A stretch of DNA of 64,000 nt from Amphirosellinia nigrospora (taxonomy: Eukaryota; Ascomycota; Sordariomycetes; Xylariales; Xylariaceae). This document shows positions 24,071 to 37,943 of this stretch, piece after piece. The position numbers and the translations under genes are program-made. The stretch covers positions 1,178,001-1,242,000 of the forward strand of contig SCHM01000004.1 in the NCBI GenBank assembly GCA_004123355.1, in the 5' to 3' direction. Within the stretch, counting starts at the first letter, position 1. Every line of letters starts with the position of its first letter. The notes under the pieces are model-generated. The model saw only the letters and a list, made by a program, of their open reading frames with translations. It was not told the DNA's origin and made no database searches.

Positions 24071-27000
24071 ATGGACACCGGCAATCGTGAAGAGGAGGAC
24101 CACTGCCTTGGTACGACACAGCCCACCCGCAATTTGGGAGCCCCGTCTACCCCAAGACGGCCGCTACGATACCACAATCCGCGCCCCCATCAACACTACT
24201 ACCCGTTCGGGCAGAAGCACGAGAACGGGCACGGCCACACCTACGATCAAGCCCACACCCACGACCGCGATTCCTTGCCACCCCAAACTTTTTTCCACGA
24301 TCCTCATTATCGGCCGCCCGCTATCGCCGTTGCCGATAGTCCATCTGCCGTCTCTTTAGCAGCGACCGGGACAGGGACGGCAACATCGACATCGACAACC
24401 CTTGATGACTCCTTGTTCGAGTCCTATGCCGCAGGTAATCGAAACGCCGTCCATGCAAACGCGATAACAGGCATCGAGCCAAACGGCTTCCTAAACCCGG
24501 ACGACTTCTACCGTATACACTTTGACAACTCGATGGCTTCGACCCTGCCCGCCCCGAGGCTCAACCGAGATGCTTCGTTGCGATCCAACGGGAACAGTCC
24601 GGCTCCTAGGCATCCGGCCATGTCGTCAGTCCGATCTGGTGCGAGACCCTCTATTCGCTCTGTGTCAGCTCCCGTCGAAGATAAACCTTCCGCTGGCACT
24701 ACGAAACCAAAACCTACACCCACAAATGCTTGGAACGCCCGAAGTGGCCACCAACCTAGTGTGAAGGACTTGACGAAGAAGTTTGATCGCAGTACGGCAC
24801 AGACGGGCACTAACATGGCTCATAAAGTATCTACACGCACGTCGGCCCGGGAGGCACAGTTGTTGGAAGCTAATGGTCGACCACCTTCAACAACTGGGCG
24901 GTCATCTGCCAGTGGGTCTTCCGCTGGTAGACCAAGTACAGCATCCCCTGCGAGGCGGCCGACGCAGCGGCATCGGACCGTGTCTGAGAACAAACCATCC
25001 GGTAGTTCCCAATCGTTTGCAAGTCGTATAGCTAAACCCCGAAGCTCACTCGACAACCACTCCCGACCATCGAAATCTATGGCCAATCTGACTCCTGCTT
25101 CCTCGACAGCTTCTATTCCGCGTTGCCCGAATCTCGCGGCTTGCTCTTTGGCGAGGTAGGGCCTACTGAGCTGAGTGCAGGACTGGCCGGCCACGGAATC
25201 GATGGCATACCTGGTGGGAAATCTCATGAACCAAATACTCAGGGTACTCTCGGTCGCCGTCAACGAAGTTTCTCCTATACTGACGCAGAGCCTTCTTCGC
25301 CGAGCGATTGGTATCGTAGCTTGGAAGGGGGGCCAGGCGATACAAGTGATGGTGGCGCGAAGCTATCATACTCGACCTCGAATCACAGTCGATCACGAAG
25401 CGAATTGGGGTTTACAAAACCAGTACGACAAGCATCCTCAACTCCTCGATCATCGCGACCGAAACCACCGACTTTAGATACCTCGGCACTTGCCTCCGCT
25501 TCGAAAATACCGATCTGTGTTCGGAAATACAGTACTCCTTCGAGCTCCTCGAGCCCGAACTCCACGCGATCCAATTCACCCTCCACAGTCAGAAGACCCT
25601 TCGCGCAAGGAAAAAGGTTCAATACGAATCAAAGCCCGGTGCCCAAAATGCCCTCTCCTCTAGTTTCTCCTGCAATGAAGCGCAAGAATAGACCGGGCGC
25701 AATCGCTCCCAGTGGAAATACGAGGCTCAATGCCTATATTTCAGCACCGCCGCCGAAGCTATCGCCTCCACTCAGAAGCTCACGACCAAGGCAGCCAGTA
25801 TCAGCGGCGAGTACTATAAGTTCGAGGGTTAAGGCAATTGAAAGAGATAAATCTCCGGGTAAGAGGGACAACAAAGGCAATACAAGAGGGAATGAACCAA
25901 CTGCCCGCCGGAGAAAAATTTCGATGGGCCAATCGACTATGAGTCACGGAGGGAGCAAATCAAACTTTCGTATACTAAATCGCTTCGAGAAAATGAAGCT
26001 CGGGCAGCTACCAGACGAGCCGCCCAGGAGAAGAAAAGGAAGGAGGAGCAAGCCAAGGCATTGGCAGCTCAGGCTGCCGCTCTTGAAGTTATCAAATCCC
26101 AAAAGAAGATATAGAAACAGAAGTGCTAGCTACTGACGCTCAATACTCCGTTGACGCAAGCACCTCTATAATGGAACCTTCGACAGTGCCGACAACTATA
26201 CCCGAATCCTTGGTCGAAGAACCTATAAGCGTGGAGGGGCCTAGTACATCGGACTTTCTGCCGCTGCAGACGATAGCCTCGGATCTCCGACATACCGAAA
26301 TTCCTATTGCATCTAGTAATACAGTGCAAGCACAGACAGATTCACCAACACTTTTCATACCTGGGAGTTTTCCCAGTGTCGAAAGCCCGGGATATGAGGA
26401 CGAAGCACCGCCTTCGGCGGTATCAAATACAACGGAATTTGACGCTGAACCACAGACGGATCCACCAGTACAGGAATCCCCTGTGGTACACGATAGCAAT
26501 GAAAGTCATAGTAGCATTGACGAAAATGCCGAATCAAATTACCGAAAATCAGAATATAGATCTCCCTTCGAGGACGAGTCTGTGGCTGATGATAGCCTTT
26601 CTATTCAGATAGCATTAGATACCTCGACCGACTTGGCAATTATCCCTGGAGAGCTTGCTATACCCAAAGATGATATGAGCGCAGAGCAGGAAACACCTGT
26701 CACGTATCAAGAAGACGATTACGACTTCATGCCACCGCCTTCGCCGTCATATGAAACGAAAGTGACAATACTCGGGCGTGAGGCTGATTTTACACCTTCG
26801 ATAGTTGAAAGTCCGGACCCTATCTCTTCAACCACTGTCAAAGAACAGCAAGATGCTGAAAACAACGTCGAGTCGGATCACCTGTACACTACGTCGCTTG
26901 ATTTTCCGGACAAGGATCCTCATCAGTCGGACGTTGAACAAACTGAACCAGGTTCAGGTCTCAGTGAGATCGCCGAATTTTTCGTTGGGCCGTTACTCAA

Positions 27001-30000
27001 GCAGCATCAAGGACACTTACAACCCCCACCGCTACCCAGAGGGATGCTAGCCCTGAGGATGACGTTGAAGTGAGCAGTGTTCAACAAGACCCAGAAGATC
27101 TACGTTATTCTGTAGATTCTAAAAGAACGCTTGGGACACGCCCTAGTTTGACTGTGCCCCGGACATCAGAATCGGTGAACAGAGCTAGTCAAACTACTAT
27201 ATGGACTGATTATTCGGTGAATAGTCAGGATTCAAGCTCAGGCTATGGACCTACGGACCAAGATTCTCGGAAAGCGGCATTCACGTGGCGGGAGGCGCTT
27301 GCTGACTCGGAATCGGACTCAAGATCAGAGTCATACGACTACAGCCGAAACTCTATGGCTGTTTCCAATAGTCGCGACGTGTCTCCTTCTGAAAATACCG
27401 AGAACCGGAGCTGTATGAACCACAACATCAGCTTCCAGAGATTGACATAGGGGAAGAGTTTGCTGCGGGCATTCTGAGTCGCAAGAATAGCATGAGCTCA
27501 TCTGCGATTCCAGTGCTTCCCAGTCACTCCCCTCCCCACCGCCTGATGATGCTGCTTTCCGTGATGTGCTGAGCTCGGCGCCACCAAGCGAATATTATGA
27601 TGAGACAAGACCTAACAGCTTCTTGCAGAACGAACAGGACGATCAAAGCCTGATTTTAGTGGATTCTCTAAAGGGCGATAGCGACTACTTTGCCCCCTTA
27701 GAATCAGCTTCACGGTCAATCGACCAAGGGTCATTCACGGCCTCTGAAGATCCTCATTCTGGTTCCTCCCGCTTGACAAGCCAGCAGACTCTAGTGGAAA
27801 GCATCAATGTCGAGCAAGCATCCGGTCTTCCCGCTAAAGAAAAGAAACGATTATTTACTCGTCTCGAAACCCTTAAAGAGCTTATAGATACCGAAACCTT
27901 TTTCATCAGAGATATGAACATTGTTGAAGAGATCTACAAAGGAACTGCCGAGGCTTGTCCGAGACTTGATGACAAGACTATTAAACTTATTTTCCGCAAT
28001 ACCGATAGATCATTCAATTTCATTCCACGTTTCTAGTCGAGTTGAAGGAGGGCGTCTCGAGTATATATACCCCTAGGATACATCGCCATGTGCAAAAAGA
28101 CACATCCAGCCCTAGTGATAGGATACCACCTTTATCAAGCGCGGCTGCGGCTGCCTCCGGCCAACTGAGCGATGATAAAGACCGGGAAACTTCATTGGGT
28201 CCGATTTTCCTCCGAAACATGGAGGATATGAAACAGATTCACGAGACATTTCTCAAGAACAGTGATCATGCAGCTAAGCGATTGATTCAGATCCAGGAAG
28301 ACCCGACAGTTCAAGTTTGGTTAAATGAGTGTAATGAAGTAGCTAGAGAGCTAACAAGAGCTTGGAACTTGGACTCGCTACTCATCAAGCCGATGCAAAG
28401 AATCACAAAATACCCTAACTTGCTCATTCAGCTACTTCACGCGACGCCTTTAGATCACCCCGATCGCCCATCTCTCGAAGCCGCGAAAACAGCCCTAGAA
28501 AGTGCAATTGAAGAGATTAATAAGACAAAAAAGAACTTTGAATTAGTTGGGCAAATCGTTGGTCGAAGACGCAAGGAATCTGACGTCAAAGCTGGCCTCG
28601 CAAGGGCATTTGGCAAGAGAGTTGACAAGTTGCAAACCGCCACCAATAAACCCCCGGAGGATACTGAGTACCTGAAACTACATGAAAAGTTCGGCGATGA
28701 CTACCTTCGACTACAGGTCGTTCTGAGAGATGTTGAATTCTATGCGAGACAGGTAACCGATCATGTCCATGAGTTTTTACAATATCTCTCTTCTATGGAA
28801 CTTGTCATGCGCCTTCAACCATCACCTCATCCCGAGATTGAAAGTAAATGGGTTCGCTTCAACGTCTCTATGAGAGACATTGAGAAGGTTGCTTTGGAGC
28901 AGCATGTAAGTGATAGTTCAGCGCCTACGCGAGTTGTTTCCGCACTACTGACACGGCTCAATAGCTCTCACAAGTCCGGAAGCAAGTCATCGAACCATTC
29001 GAGCTTGTGATTAAATCCTACAGCAACCCATCCCTCGCGATGAAGAAGAGATCTAAGCGCCGAGTTGATTACGAGAAATATCTTCAACTGCAAAAGAGCG
29101 GCAAAAAAATCGACAAGCAACTTTCAGAACTCGTTGAGCAATACGAAGCCTTAAACGAAGCCCTGAAGAAAGAACTACCTAGACTTTCAGCCTTGACCGA
29201 AAAAGTAGGCAACATTTGTCTTGGCAATTTTGTCAACATTCAAGCTCAGTGGTTTTCGATATGGAAAGGAAAGTCAAAGTAGTTCTTGAAGAGACAGATG
29301 TTCCCGAAGTCTCGGCCATCGTGTCGACATTTTTTCAGGACTACAAATTTCAAGATGAACAAATCAACACAATCGGCATCATCAATCCAACCTCCAAAGG
29401 CCGCCCATCACACTCTATAAGCGTCGACGAAGCTTCATCAAGATACCGACTCCGGCCCGCAGAGCCGTCTCCTCGTCACCGTGGGCTGTCCTTGAACAGC
29501 GATATAGCTCCAAGTTTGCCAACGCCTGACTTTATGAAGCGCCATAGCGGCCAGTTCACAGCCTCTCCAGCCATACCTTCGGTGTCAAGCCCGAATCAAT
29601 CTTATCGAGATTATTATAATGGGGCCAATGGACATGCGCGCCCTCCGACTCCCCAAAAGCTCCAGATTTCTCTTCAGTCTCAAGATCGCTAGCCACACCC
29701 CCCGTGCGGCCGGGCACTGGTCATAGTCACGACTCGGGCGGCCTAGTTAGACAGAGTGTGGAGTCAAGTTCACAATCTCGGCATTATGCCAACTCGGCGC
29801 AATCATCACCTTATCAGACTCCTGATAATCATCGATTTTCTGGCATTTTCCAGTCAGCACTCCCTCTGTCAGATGCACAGGAGAGTCATCTAAGGCGATC
29901 CCGAGTCTCCTCTCGAGCTTCTTCACGCGAGCGTAAACCTATCAATGGATATAACGTTCTCTGGCTTGCTGCTTCGCTTTTTGAATTTAACATACAGACC

Positions 30001-30223
30001 ACGAAACATGAGGCTGGCTATCCCTATCTCACTTATCAAGCGGGCGAGGTATGTGGCTTTTAGATATAGACCCCCCACGATATGCGCAGGACTAATATTA
30101 AAGCAGATATTTGACGTCATCGCCGAGAAGGGTGAACTTTGGCTCGCAAAAAACCAAGATGATCCCAACAACTTAGTAGGCTGGCTATGGTCAAAGCATT
30201 TTGCCAAGCTAGCGGATGACTAG
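24071..30223 (+). CDS. Rho-family GEF with DH, BAR and SH3 domains (Tuba/Gef1-like)
   Basis: A large exchange factor, about 2000 residues, likely activating Cdc42 or a Rho GTPase at sites of polarised growth. The long N-terminus (24071 to about 27800) is disordered and Ser/Pro-rich, with FGEVGPTELSAGLAGHG near 25150 and a charged helix (EKKRKEEQAKALAAQAA) near 26030. The DH domain spans about 27840-28640: RLETLKELIDTETFFIRDM, then LLIKPMQRITKYPNLLIQLL. The BAR domain is about 28650-29390, with EKFGDDYLRLQVVLRDVEFY and SLAMKKRSKRRVDYEKYLQL, interrupted by an intron at 28906-28964. The SH3 domain is near 29960-30220 (LFEFNIQTTKHEAGYPYLTY ... LVGWLWSKHF), split by an intron at 30049-30106. DH followed by BAR and SH3 is the order of dynamin-binding-protein (Tuba) relatives. 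About eight single-base frame slips occur, for example near 25120, 26112, 27540, 27995 and 29272, several in A runs. The start at 24071 is the first ATG that fits. Confidence 0.9.
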
Positions 30224-33200
30224 GTCGCTGGCATAGTGCATATATATTCTTCCACAACCCGAAGTTTGAGTTCGAATTTTTACAAGATCTCATCAAAAGG
30301 TGGTCCAACCTGAGGTCTGCAACTCAGTCGCGTCATACATGATTGCGTGAAAGCTACCAGGTGTGTGGGAAATATTTGGCGTTCATTGTTTTCCGGAAGT
30401 ACGATGAAATGGGACACGATATTTACTGGGTGTGTGGGCGGGAGGAATGGGATCTCAGCAATGAAAAGAGGTCGTCAGCTTTTACCATTTGATCTTCATC
30501 TCTTCGGAAGGAGAGCAACAGTACAGTTCACTTACAGATGGACTCTTCTAATTTTTCATCGGACTCTTCACAGCAGGCATACTCTTTACACATCATTTAC
30601 GCGGCGTTTAGTATCCCGTCGTGGGCGGAGAGGTAAACGGTGTAGTCGGAGCACCGTATTGTGTTGCTCTTCACGTTGTACGTGCGAGCCTATCAAACCC
30701 ATGTCTCATTTGTTTTGTTCTTCTTGCTTTTGGCCCTGAAGTAGGGTTTGGGGATTGGAGGCCGACGAAATGAGAAGAACCAGCTTCGGGCAATAGAGCA
30801 CGGCAACAAGGATGGAGGGATCTGCGATCCGATCCAACAAAACTGGACAGTATCTCTATTGGAGGATGTTATCTGTGTTATAATAAGACCATCATGGGTA
30901 AAAAATACTTGTGTCTACGGCAACGATCCCATGTGTATCACTTAGTAGTAATGCAGTTGTTACCTAAATACTAAAGCTGACGGGCAACAAGGGTTTCCAA
31001 TGCTGTGCGTCTCATATGTGAATGGTGTGGCGAGATCGAAAATTTCGATTCCTAGGTGTTTGATATGAGACGCTAGTCTAAGTCGCCTTCTCTTGAACGC
31101 CTCTCTAGTTCATGAACGCAAACTACCTAAAATATGTGCGAGCGAAATCATTTCAAGCCAACTCGATCATGTAGCCTTCTTAAGAAAACATAGCCAAAAA
31201 GGGAGCAAACAGGGAAACAGAAATTTTTCAAGTTTGGGGGGAGGAGCTACAACAAACTATTCGTGATTTTTTGGGGGATGGAGTCAGTGCGGCTTTTGAT
31301 GACTGTTAAAAGTTTGCATATGGTGTTTATTTTACAGCGTATCTAATAAGGCAGACAAACATATTGGTTGTCAGAGAGCTGGCCTAGGACAATCGAACTG
31401 TCATTATGAGGTAGACAAGCGGATACCAAACCCTTCAACCTGAACTGCATCATCGTAGCAGAACCGAATGAGGAAACACAATATCTAATCACAGCCAAAC
31501 ACACTAACCCAGCAAGGTATTGATGTGCGACTTCTTACCAGGTATGTACAGTAGAACTAGGTAGGTACTGTATGAAGCGGAGATTTATACGGGAGCTAAA
31601 GCAGAGAGATAGATGGTCGTTGTGGATCTGAGAAGACGTTGGCGCTAGCGTACCTACACTTGTACATACATTAGATTCGGCTTGGCTGCTGTAGGCGCCG
31701 TGCTTCCGCCTTGCCGCCTCTAAGCTACGCCTTTTGTGAATGTGCATCTAGCCCATGGAGGTAAGTGTAGACCGACTCCCGTCCCAATGTCTACACACAT
31801 ACGTACATATACTGTACTGTACTGTACATATATACATAGTTAATGTAGCCTATACCGAATGCTCAAGAAGCCCGCTACCTAAGTGTATGTTGTGCCCTAA
31901 AACTATATCCCTTTTGAGAACAAGAGGCGTGAGCTAAATGTACTCGGCCCTATGCGGTGAAAGGTTGGACGAGTTACCAGGCATTAGATTCATACTTAAC
32001 CATTCTTGAAGTTGAGATCATTATGGTGGTCAAAATAGTGTGTCCAGCAATACATACCCGGCGGAGGCTAGCTGGGGGAGACGCATCTATTCCTGGGGTT
32101 CGACGTCTTAGACAAGGATGGCGAGCCGCGATGGAACCTCACCCATCATGAATACCCCTACCCAGGTTACATCTTGGTCGGTCTCATCACACTACTGTAC
32201 GCTATGTAATTTCGTACTAAGGGCCAGCCTAAGGGCAAGGTAGCTAGCCCTCGCTATTCCTCGCCGTCGTGCTGTTGTTTCGATCCCTCCGATATCGAGA
32301 TGGAGACTGTAGGGCATCGGCTACCGAATAGCCATACCCACTCTACTACGTCAATGGTCAATGCCGACCCTCGGTCCTGCTCGGTGAGGGCATGCTCTCG
32401 CCTATCGGTAAAGATATGTCCGATTGTGCAACACGCAACGGCGCCCGTCCTCGACATCCCTGTGAGCCTTGCATCATTAAGTCTTTGTTCACATATCGTT
32501 AAGTGCCGAGACAACTGGATCGGGGGCGAGTTTCCATCATAGTCCTGATCCGCTGAAGAATGAAGCACCCCCCTACACGCCATCGACATGTAAGTAGGCA
32601 CTTGAATAACGTCAGTGCAAGCCCCGCCAGTTTGCCGCACAAGAAATCAGAGCATCATCAGCTACCTAAAGTGGTACAGCCAATCGGCAACAATCAGTTT
32701 TCATGACAGGGGGACTATTATCCCCCTTTACTATGAATTGGAGCTATGAGCTGATCTTAATCAAACAATGCAACCTCTTATTATTACTCATAGTCAAGTT
32801 TGCAAACTTTGGAAAACAAGTGGCAGAAGACAAACTTGACTGAGTTTGTCGACCAAATCACGGCACACGTGAACCCCCCCAGGCGCGCGTAAAGACGCCG
32901 TCTCCTTCCGTTGCCATCTTTTGCATGCGAATCGCGGGCTTAGCTGAGGAACAGAACTAGTACGATTTGAGACGGGAAAAGAACCCAGCCTGCGACCACT
33001 GGCAGGGTATTATTGATCACGATGTAACCTTACACCAACAAGGGGCAATTGTCAACAGACAGACATGGACTGCAATTGTGCCTGTTGCCGCCAGACATCA
33101 TCAATCCGTACCTCATAGAGCCTACTGCCGTATATACACTTCTAATACCAATACCTACCTACCTATCTACCTTGGTGAGAGCTTGCTTGTTTCTAGGTAG

Positions 33201-34601
33201 TCTATCTCCTCCTGAGAAGCTCCGAGTGGCATTGGGAGAGTTGGATAGCCAGTTATAGTCGTAGTATAGGAATTATTATTGTAGTTATTGACATTCTTGA
33301 TATTGTCTAGGCCTGTCCAGGTACCTACTAATCTGGTAGGTAGACCAGCTTATCAACCCTTATTCGGATGGATCATGGATGTGCCGCATCAACCCACCCC
33401 TGGTCTGATTGTGCCGACTACAGTCCTTGTCAACGATCGAGCGTACCTAGTGTAGTGTAGTTGCAAGGTTGTTCTGGACTACATTATGTATCACCTTCTC
33501 CATGTTCCCCTTACCCCCACCATTTGTGACACCGAATGCCCCCTTGCTCCCAGGTGCTACTCAAAGTTTGTGCAGAGGCTTTTGCGTGTTAGCAATCAGG
33601 CCAAGCTGGGCTGAAATGAGCAGGGCAGCCACTATTCTGCTAGGTCGTGGGTACAAGTACACGAGGTATATGCTGTGGGGCCTACGAACGAGACGAATGC
33701 TACCTCCTACCTGGGTGTAAAGGAATATTGCTAAACCACTTCAACCATACCTATGCATTTACCTTTTACAACACTACCTACCTAGGTAATAGGGCCCTTG
33801 ATTAAGCTACACAATATTGTCATCTTTCATAGATATACATGTAGGTTAGGTACTGAACATTTAAGCTATGGAATCCGGTACCTACTAGGTTCTACCGCTG
33901 TGGGAAAGAGGTACTACGTAGATGGATGCGGGTGTGAGTGGACTCCAAGCTTGGAACTTTTAGGTTGCTGTGTTGCTGCGAGCGCCAATCGGCTGTGGAG
34001 GGCGCTTTCCCTGTTAAGGTTCAAGACAAGCTTCCAAGGCCTCTCTCCCCTCTCGCGTCCTGAGGGGTACCCCTGTACCCCCGGCGGGCCTGGCGGAGCT
34101 ACAAACATAGTAGTAGTCTCTTCATAACCTTGCTTGCCATTTGCATTCTGTCACCTGCAAACATCCCTTTGCGCCTACCAAACACTCAAACCACAAACCA
34201 CCCACCCTCTGGAAATAGTATATATTGCAACTGACTTCCATCTTTTTCTTTCTCTCCCTTTAGTCTACCACCAAATAGTGCACGGAACTCGACCATATCC
34301 CTCATTCTATCCACCATCTCTTAATCCTATTATACAACCACATTAGGTTTATAGAGGTGCTCAAACCAGCTCTGCCCGACATCCAGTTCTTGAGTGATCC
34401 AGCTAGTGCCGTCGCAAAGCTTATCTAGCCTGGTACCCCGCGGTACGCCGTTACATCGCGCCTCGTTTTCCTGAGGTAGACGCACATACGATAGACAAGT
34501 CCTGTGCAGACATTGACCTCTCCTAGGCCCGGGCAGGTGTTAGCTGCTGGTGTTGAATTGTACCGAGAAGAAGTACGTGGAGGACGTTGGGTAAAGGTAC
34601 C
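30224..34601. other. Gene-poor region upstream of VelB
   Basis: About 4.4 kb with no credible gene. It contains TACTG repeats (about 31806-31826) and dense TACCTA/TAGGTA words (31560, 33156-33185, 33320-33350, 33776-33795, 33846-33890). A long, complex promoter for the developmental regulator VelB is plausible. Confidence 0.55.
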
Positions 34602-36252
34602 ATGGCTTCGGATACCCAGCTCCGCCGATTTATCATCACCAGCCTGACATGGCCGGCCCACCACCTCAACATTCCGGCTACGCTCCTCTTCCCCCACCGA
34701 TGCCACAAGCTATTATCCAGATTCAATAGCCAACCCCCATCGCCCGAACATGCCCCTCCCCGCGCCAACATGATGCCTCCATCTATACCCGGTCCTAGCC
34801 CTGGTCCCGGCCCTGGTTCCGGTCCAGAGACCGAGCATCTGACTTGGGCGCATCCGAGAACGCATGGGACCCAAGCTTCGACCCAGAGTGCGACTCAACC
34901 AGATACGGAAGAGTCAAGTACGGCCAACCTGGAACCAAGGGAAGGTAGTGACGGTGCAAGGAAATATAGGTGAGTCATTGATTGATTCGTCTTGGACCGT
35001 TATTAGAAAGCGCCTCTAGGTTGAGCCCAACCCCAAGAATGTTGCTTACCATAAAATCTATTCTAGATTAGAAGTGGTCCAGCAACCGCTGAGAGCACGT
35101 ATGTGTGGCTTTGGAGATAAGGTAGGATCTTTCATTGAAGTACCTGGAAGCCATGCAGAGATTAATCTTGTTTAGGACCGACGACCGATAACTCCACCAC
35201 CTTGTATAAGGCTTGTGGTAATGGATAAAGTGAGTGGTAAGGAGGGGACTGCAAGTAAGTCGAGGTTCACCAAGATTCAGGTTAGGCGACTAATTTCTCA
35301 ATAGCGAGGTTGAGCATCAGCACTATTTTCCACGTTGACCTATGTCTGAGGACGGTGCTAAAGAGGTGAATCTTGTGAAACATTCGCAACAATCACCGTC
35401 TATCTCATCAACTCACCCTTCCTCATTTCGGGAAGTTGTTGAAGGAGGACAAAGCGGTGTATATGGGTTTCAGGCCATTGTGCCATCCAGCCGCGATTTT
35501 TCGCAACCTCCGAGTTACTCACATCAAATGGCTCCCTATCAGTCAGATCCATATTCTCAGGGTGTTTGCCGCCGTGTCCTCCTTCTATGAGAGTAGTTTT
35601 TAACGTCTGCTTAGGGCAATATCCGTATCCACAACAGGTGCAGCCTTATGGTTATCCTCAGGGAGGCTATAGAGATATGGGAGCCGTAGCTCCTTTAGCG
35701 TCACAAGCGATGTATGGCCCTCGCTACTCCCACGACATGTCCGCCAGTGCCATGGCTCAGAGCCGCCTGATGGGCAGCAACAACCGAACGGTGGAATGTA
35801 CACGCGAAATCTTATTGGGAGCCTTGCAGCTAGTGCCTCGCGTCTACAAGATCCATCGGACAAGATTGGTATTTGGTTCATTCTCCAAGACCTTAGCGTC
35901 CGAACGGAGGGTTGGTTCAGGTTGGTCATCCCAGGCTGCAATAAGAATTTTGGAAGTGTTGTGCTCACATATTAACAGACTACGTTTTTCGTTCATTAAC
36001 CTCAGACGCCTTGGCGCAGCATCAAATGGTGGTAGTGACGCTGAACTTCTGAACAGAGGCAGAGCACCGGTCCTCGCTTATGCGTTCAGTGAGAAATTTC
36101 AAGTGTATTCGGCAAAGAAGTTCCCAGGTGTGTGCGAGAGCACCCAGCTTAGCAAGACTTTTGCTCTTCAGGGTGTCAAGATTCCTATCCGGAAGGACCA
36201 GGAGGGCAAGGTGGGAAAAGGTGGTCGCGGCTCTGATGATGAGGAGGAATAG
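34602..36252 (+). CDS. velB: Velvet-domain regulator VelB
   Basis: VelB dimerises with VeA (and VosA) and, with LaeA, links light and development to sporulation and secondary metabolism in the nucleus. Exons read 34602-34969, 35067-35121, 35176-35254, 35305-35561, 35615-35920 and 35979-36252. The Pro-rich N-terminus leads to the first velvet half: [18 protein letters not shown] then [18 protein letters not shown] and [17 protein letters not shown] Pro/Tyr/Gln-rich insert ([18 protein letters not shown]) separates it from the second half: [55 protein letters not shown] and [11 protein letters not shown]. The split velvet domain with this insert is specific to VelB. Frame slips lie near 34605, 34720, 35340 and 35770, where single G or C bases seem missing. 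The start at 34602 is likely but not certain; MAGPPPQ at 34649 is an alternative. Confidence 0.95.
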
Positions 36253-37943
36253 CGGCTCCCACTGGCACAACCAAAAATGGAAACACCAGAATAAATACCG
36301 GGACAAATTTTGGGTTCGATTTGTGGCGTGCACCAGATGTATTCGCTTGGAATTTATGCGACGGGATCAAGTTTGGACCTGGTGGATGCAACCACAGTCG
36401 GGATTAGAGTAAACGGCAAAGTAGCACGAACCCAGGCCTATTATTGGCGTGGCTATTCAGCCGTGGACGGGTACACTCTAAGTACGAGGTTATATAAAGC
36501 GACCGGGCTTGTATTTTGGCTCCCTTCACCCACACGACGGCAATTTCTATGCTGTGAATGATTGTTCAATTCCTTCACCTTTTCCTACCCCATGCGGGCG
36601 TCCAGCCTCTCAACTCGTCCGGCCTGGCATCTGCAGGGTGTAATACTGTTTTTCCTGCATGAGACCCAGTGACACGGGACACCCAAAAGCCGGAACCGAA
36701 CTGGCACTGGCTTCATCCGATGCTAAGGTATGTAGAAGCGGCACAGGATTCCGGACGGGTGGGTCAAAAGTTACAATTCATTTCGGTCTGATGCACAATC
36801 GCAGTCGCAGATGCTCACAATGCGCGAACAAGGATGAGACACATTTATGTGATTGCTTGTGAGACGATCTCATTGTATTGTATTGCATTGTCTTGTCTTG
36901 TAACTTCTACCCAACCTGTCTATACTAGCTTGGCATCTTTCAGCTTGTGGCTTACCTGCGCCTATCTTGACAGTGATATTATTATTATTGTTGTATTTAC
37001 TATTCAAGTTCGGGTGAGGCTGATTGCGCCCATTTGGCCATTGGCAGCCTTACTTGGCCGTGCCCTGACCTTGCATTCTCTCGAGTCCCGGCTGTGTTGA
37101 TCTTACCCAGATCAGCAAGTACCGAAATACAGCAACAACGCCGCACGAGAGCATGTGACTTGCGCAACTTTGTCTTCCTCCGGGAGAAGGTGCCGGAATG
37201 AATTCAGGAGCGAAGCTCTGCCCGATAGCGCCCCGTTATAGTGATGTGATGATGTGATGTGATGCGATGCGGGACACATCTGATCTGGCGACATTCGGTG
37301 AGCGGCGGGTGACTTTTCATTACGTCTTCGTTACCTCATATTTTCAAGTCTAAAAAATGCCCGGACAGCCACCCTGTCTCTGCCCTGTGGAACTGCCATA
37401 GTGCTTGAGCCGACCCTAACTACTTAATAAATAACTTAGTTGTGTACTGTAGACTACATACCTTGGGGTAGGTACGCTACAGTAGTGTATACGATGTAAT
37501 ACCCAAAGTCAGCACGTTTCCCACCAAGACTCACGTACCTGTGATACCGTGGCACGTAGTAGTACTACTTTAGGTAATCTGGAACCCAGGCGGCTGGGCG
37601 CACAAGCCTACTGTAGGTCCTGTTGAACTTAGGTAACAGTGGCCCTTTGTTTGTTCCATTCCATTCCTTATCTTAGTATATAGTCTGGATCCGGGTACGT
37701 GCCTCCCATGTCCTGTGGCCTGCCGCCTGCCCGCTCTTTTGGCTCTTCCTCTGTGTCGGGTGACGATTGAGGGCTCAGCGGCGCATCATAACAGAGGAGC
37801 ATTCCCCGGTTTCGCAAGAAACAACATCGATTGCCCTATCTGCCTACTCAGAGCAGACCCCACCATCACGCTGGGAAGCTGTGAAGCCGAGAAGCTGAGA
37901 AGCTGCATCGAACGGCACTTGCACCTCTCCACGGCCTTCCGAC
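36253..37943. other. Intergenic
   Basis: About 1.7 kb with no credible gene. It has TTGTA/TTGTC pentamer runs near 36873-36902 and GATGTGAT repeats near 37241-37270. Confidence 0.55.

Noticed and set aside
23709-24359. 216-codon frame rich in Thr/Ser/Gly
   Set aside because: It overlaps the Rho GEF start in another frame and reflects ACATCC and GGCAC-rich low complexity; no conserved blocks.
32254-32640. 128-codon minus-strand frame
   Set aside because: No recognisable composition or motif, no splice partners, and overlapping open frame on the other strand.
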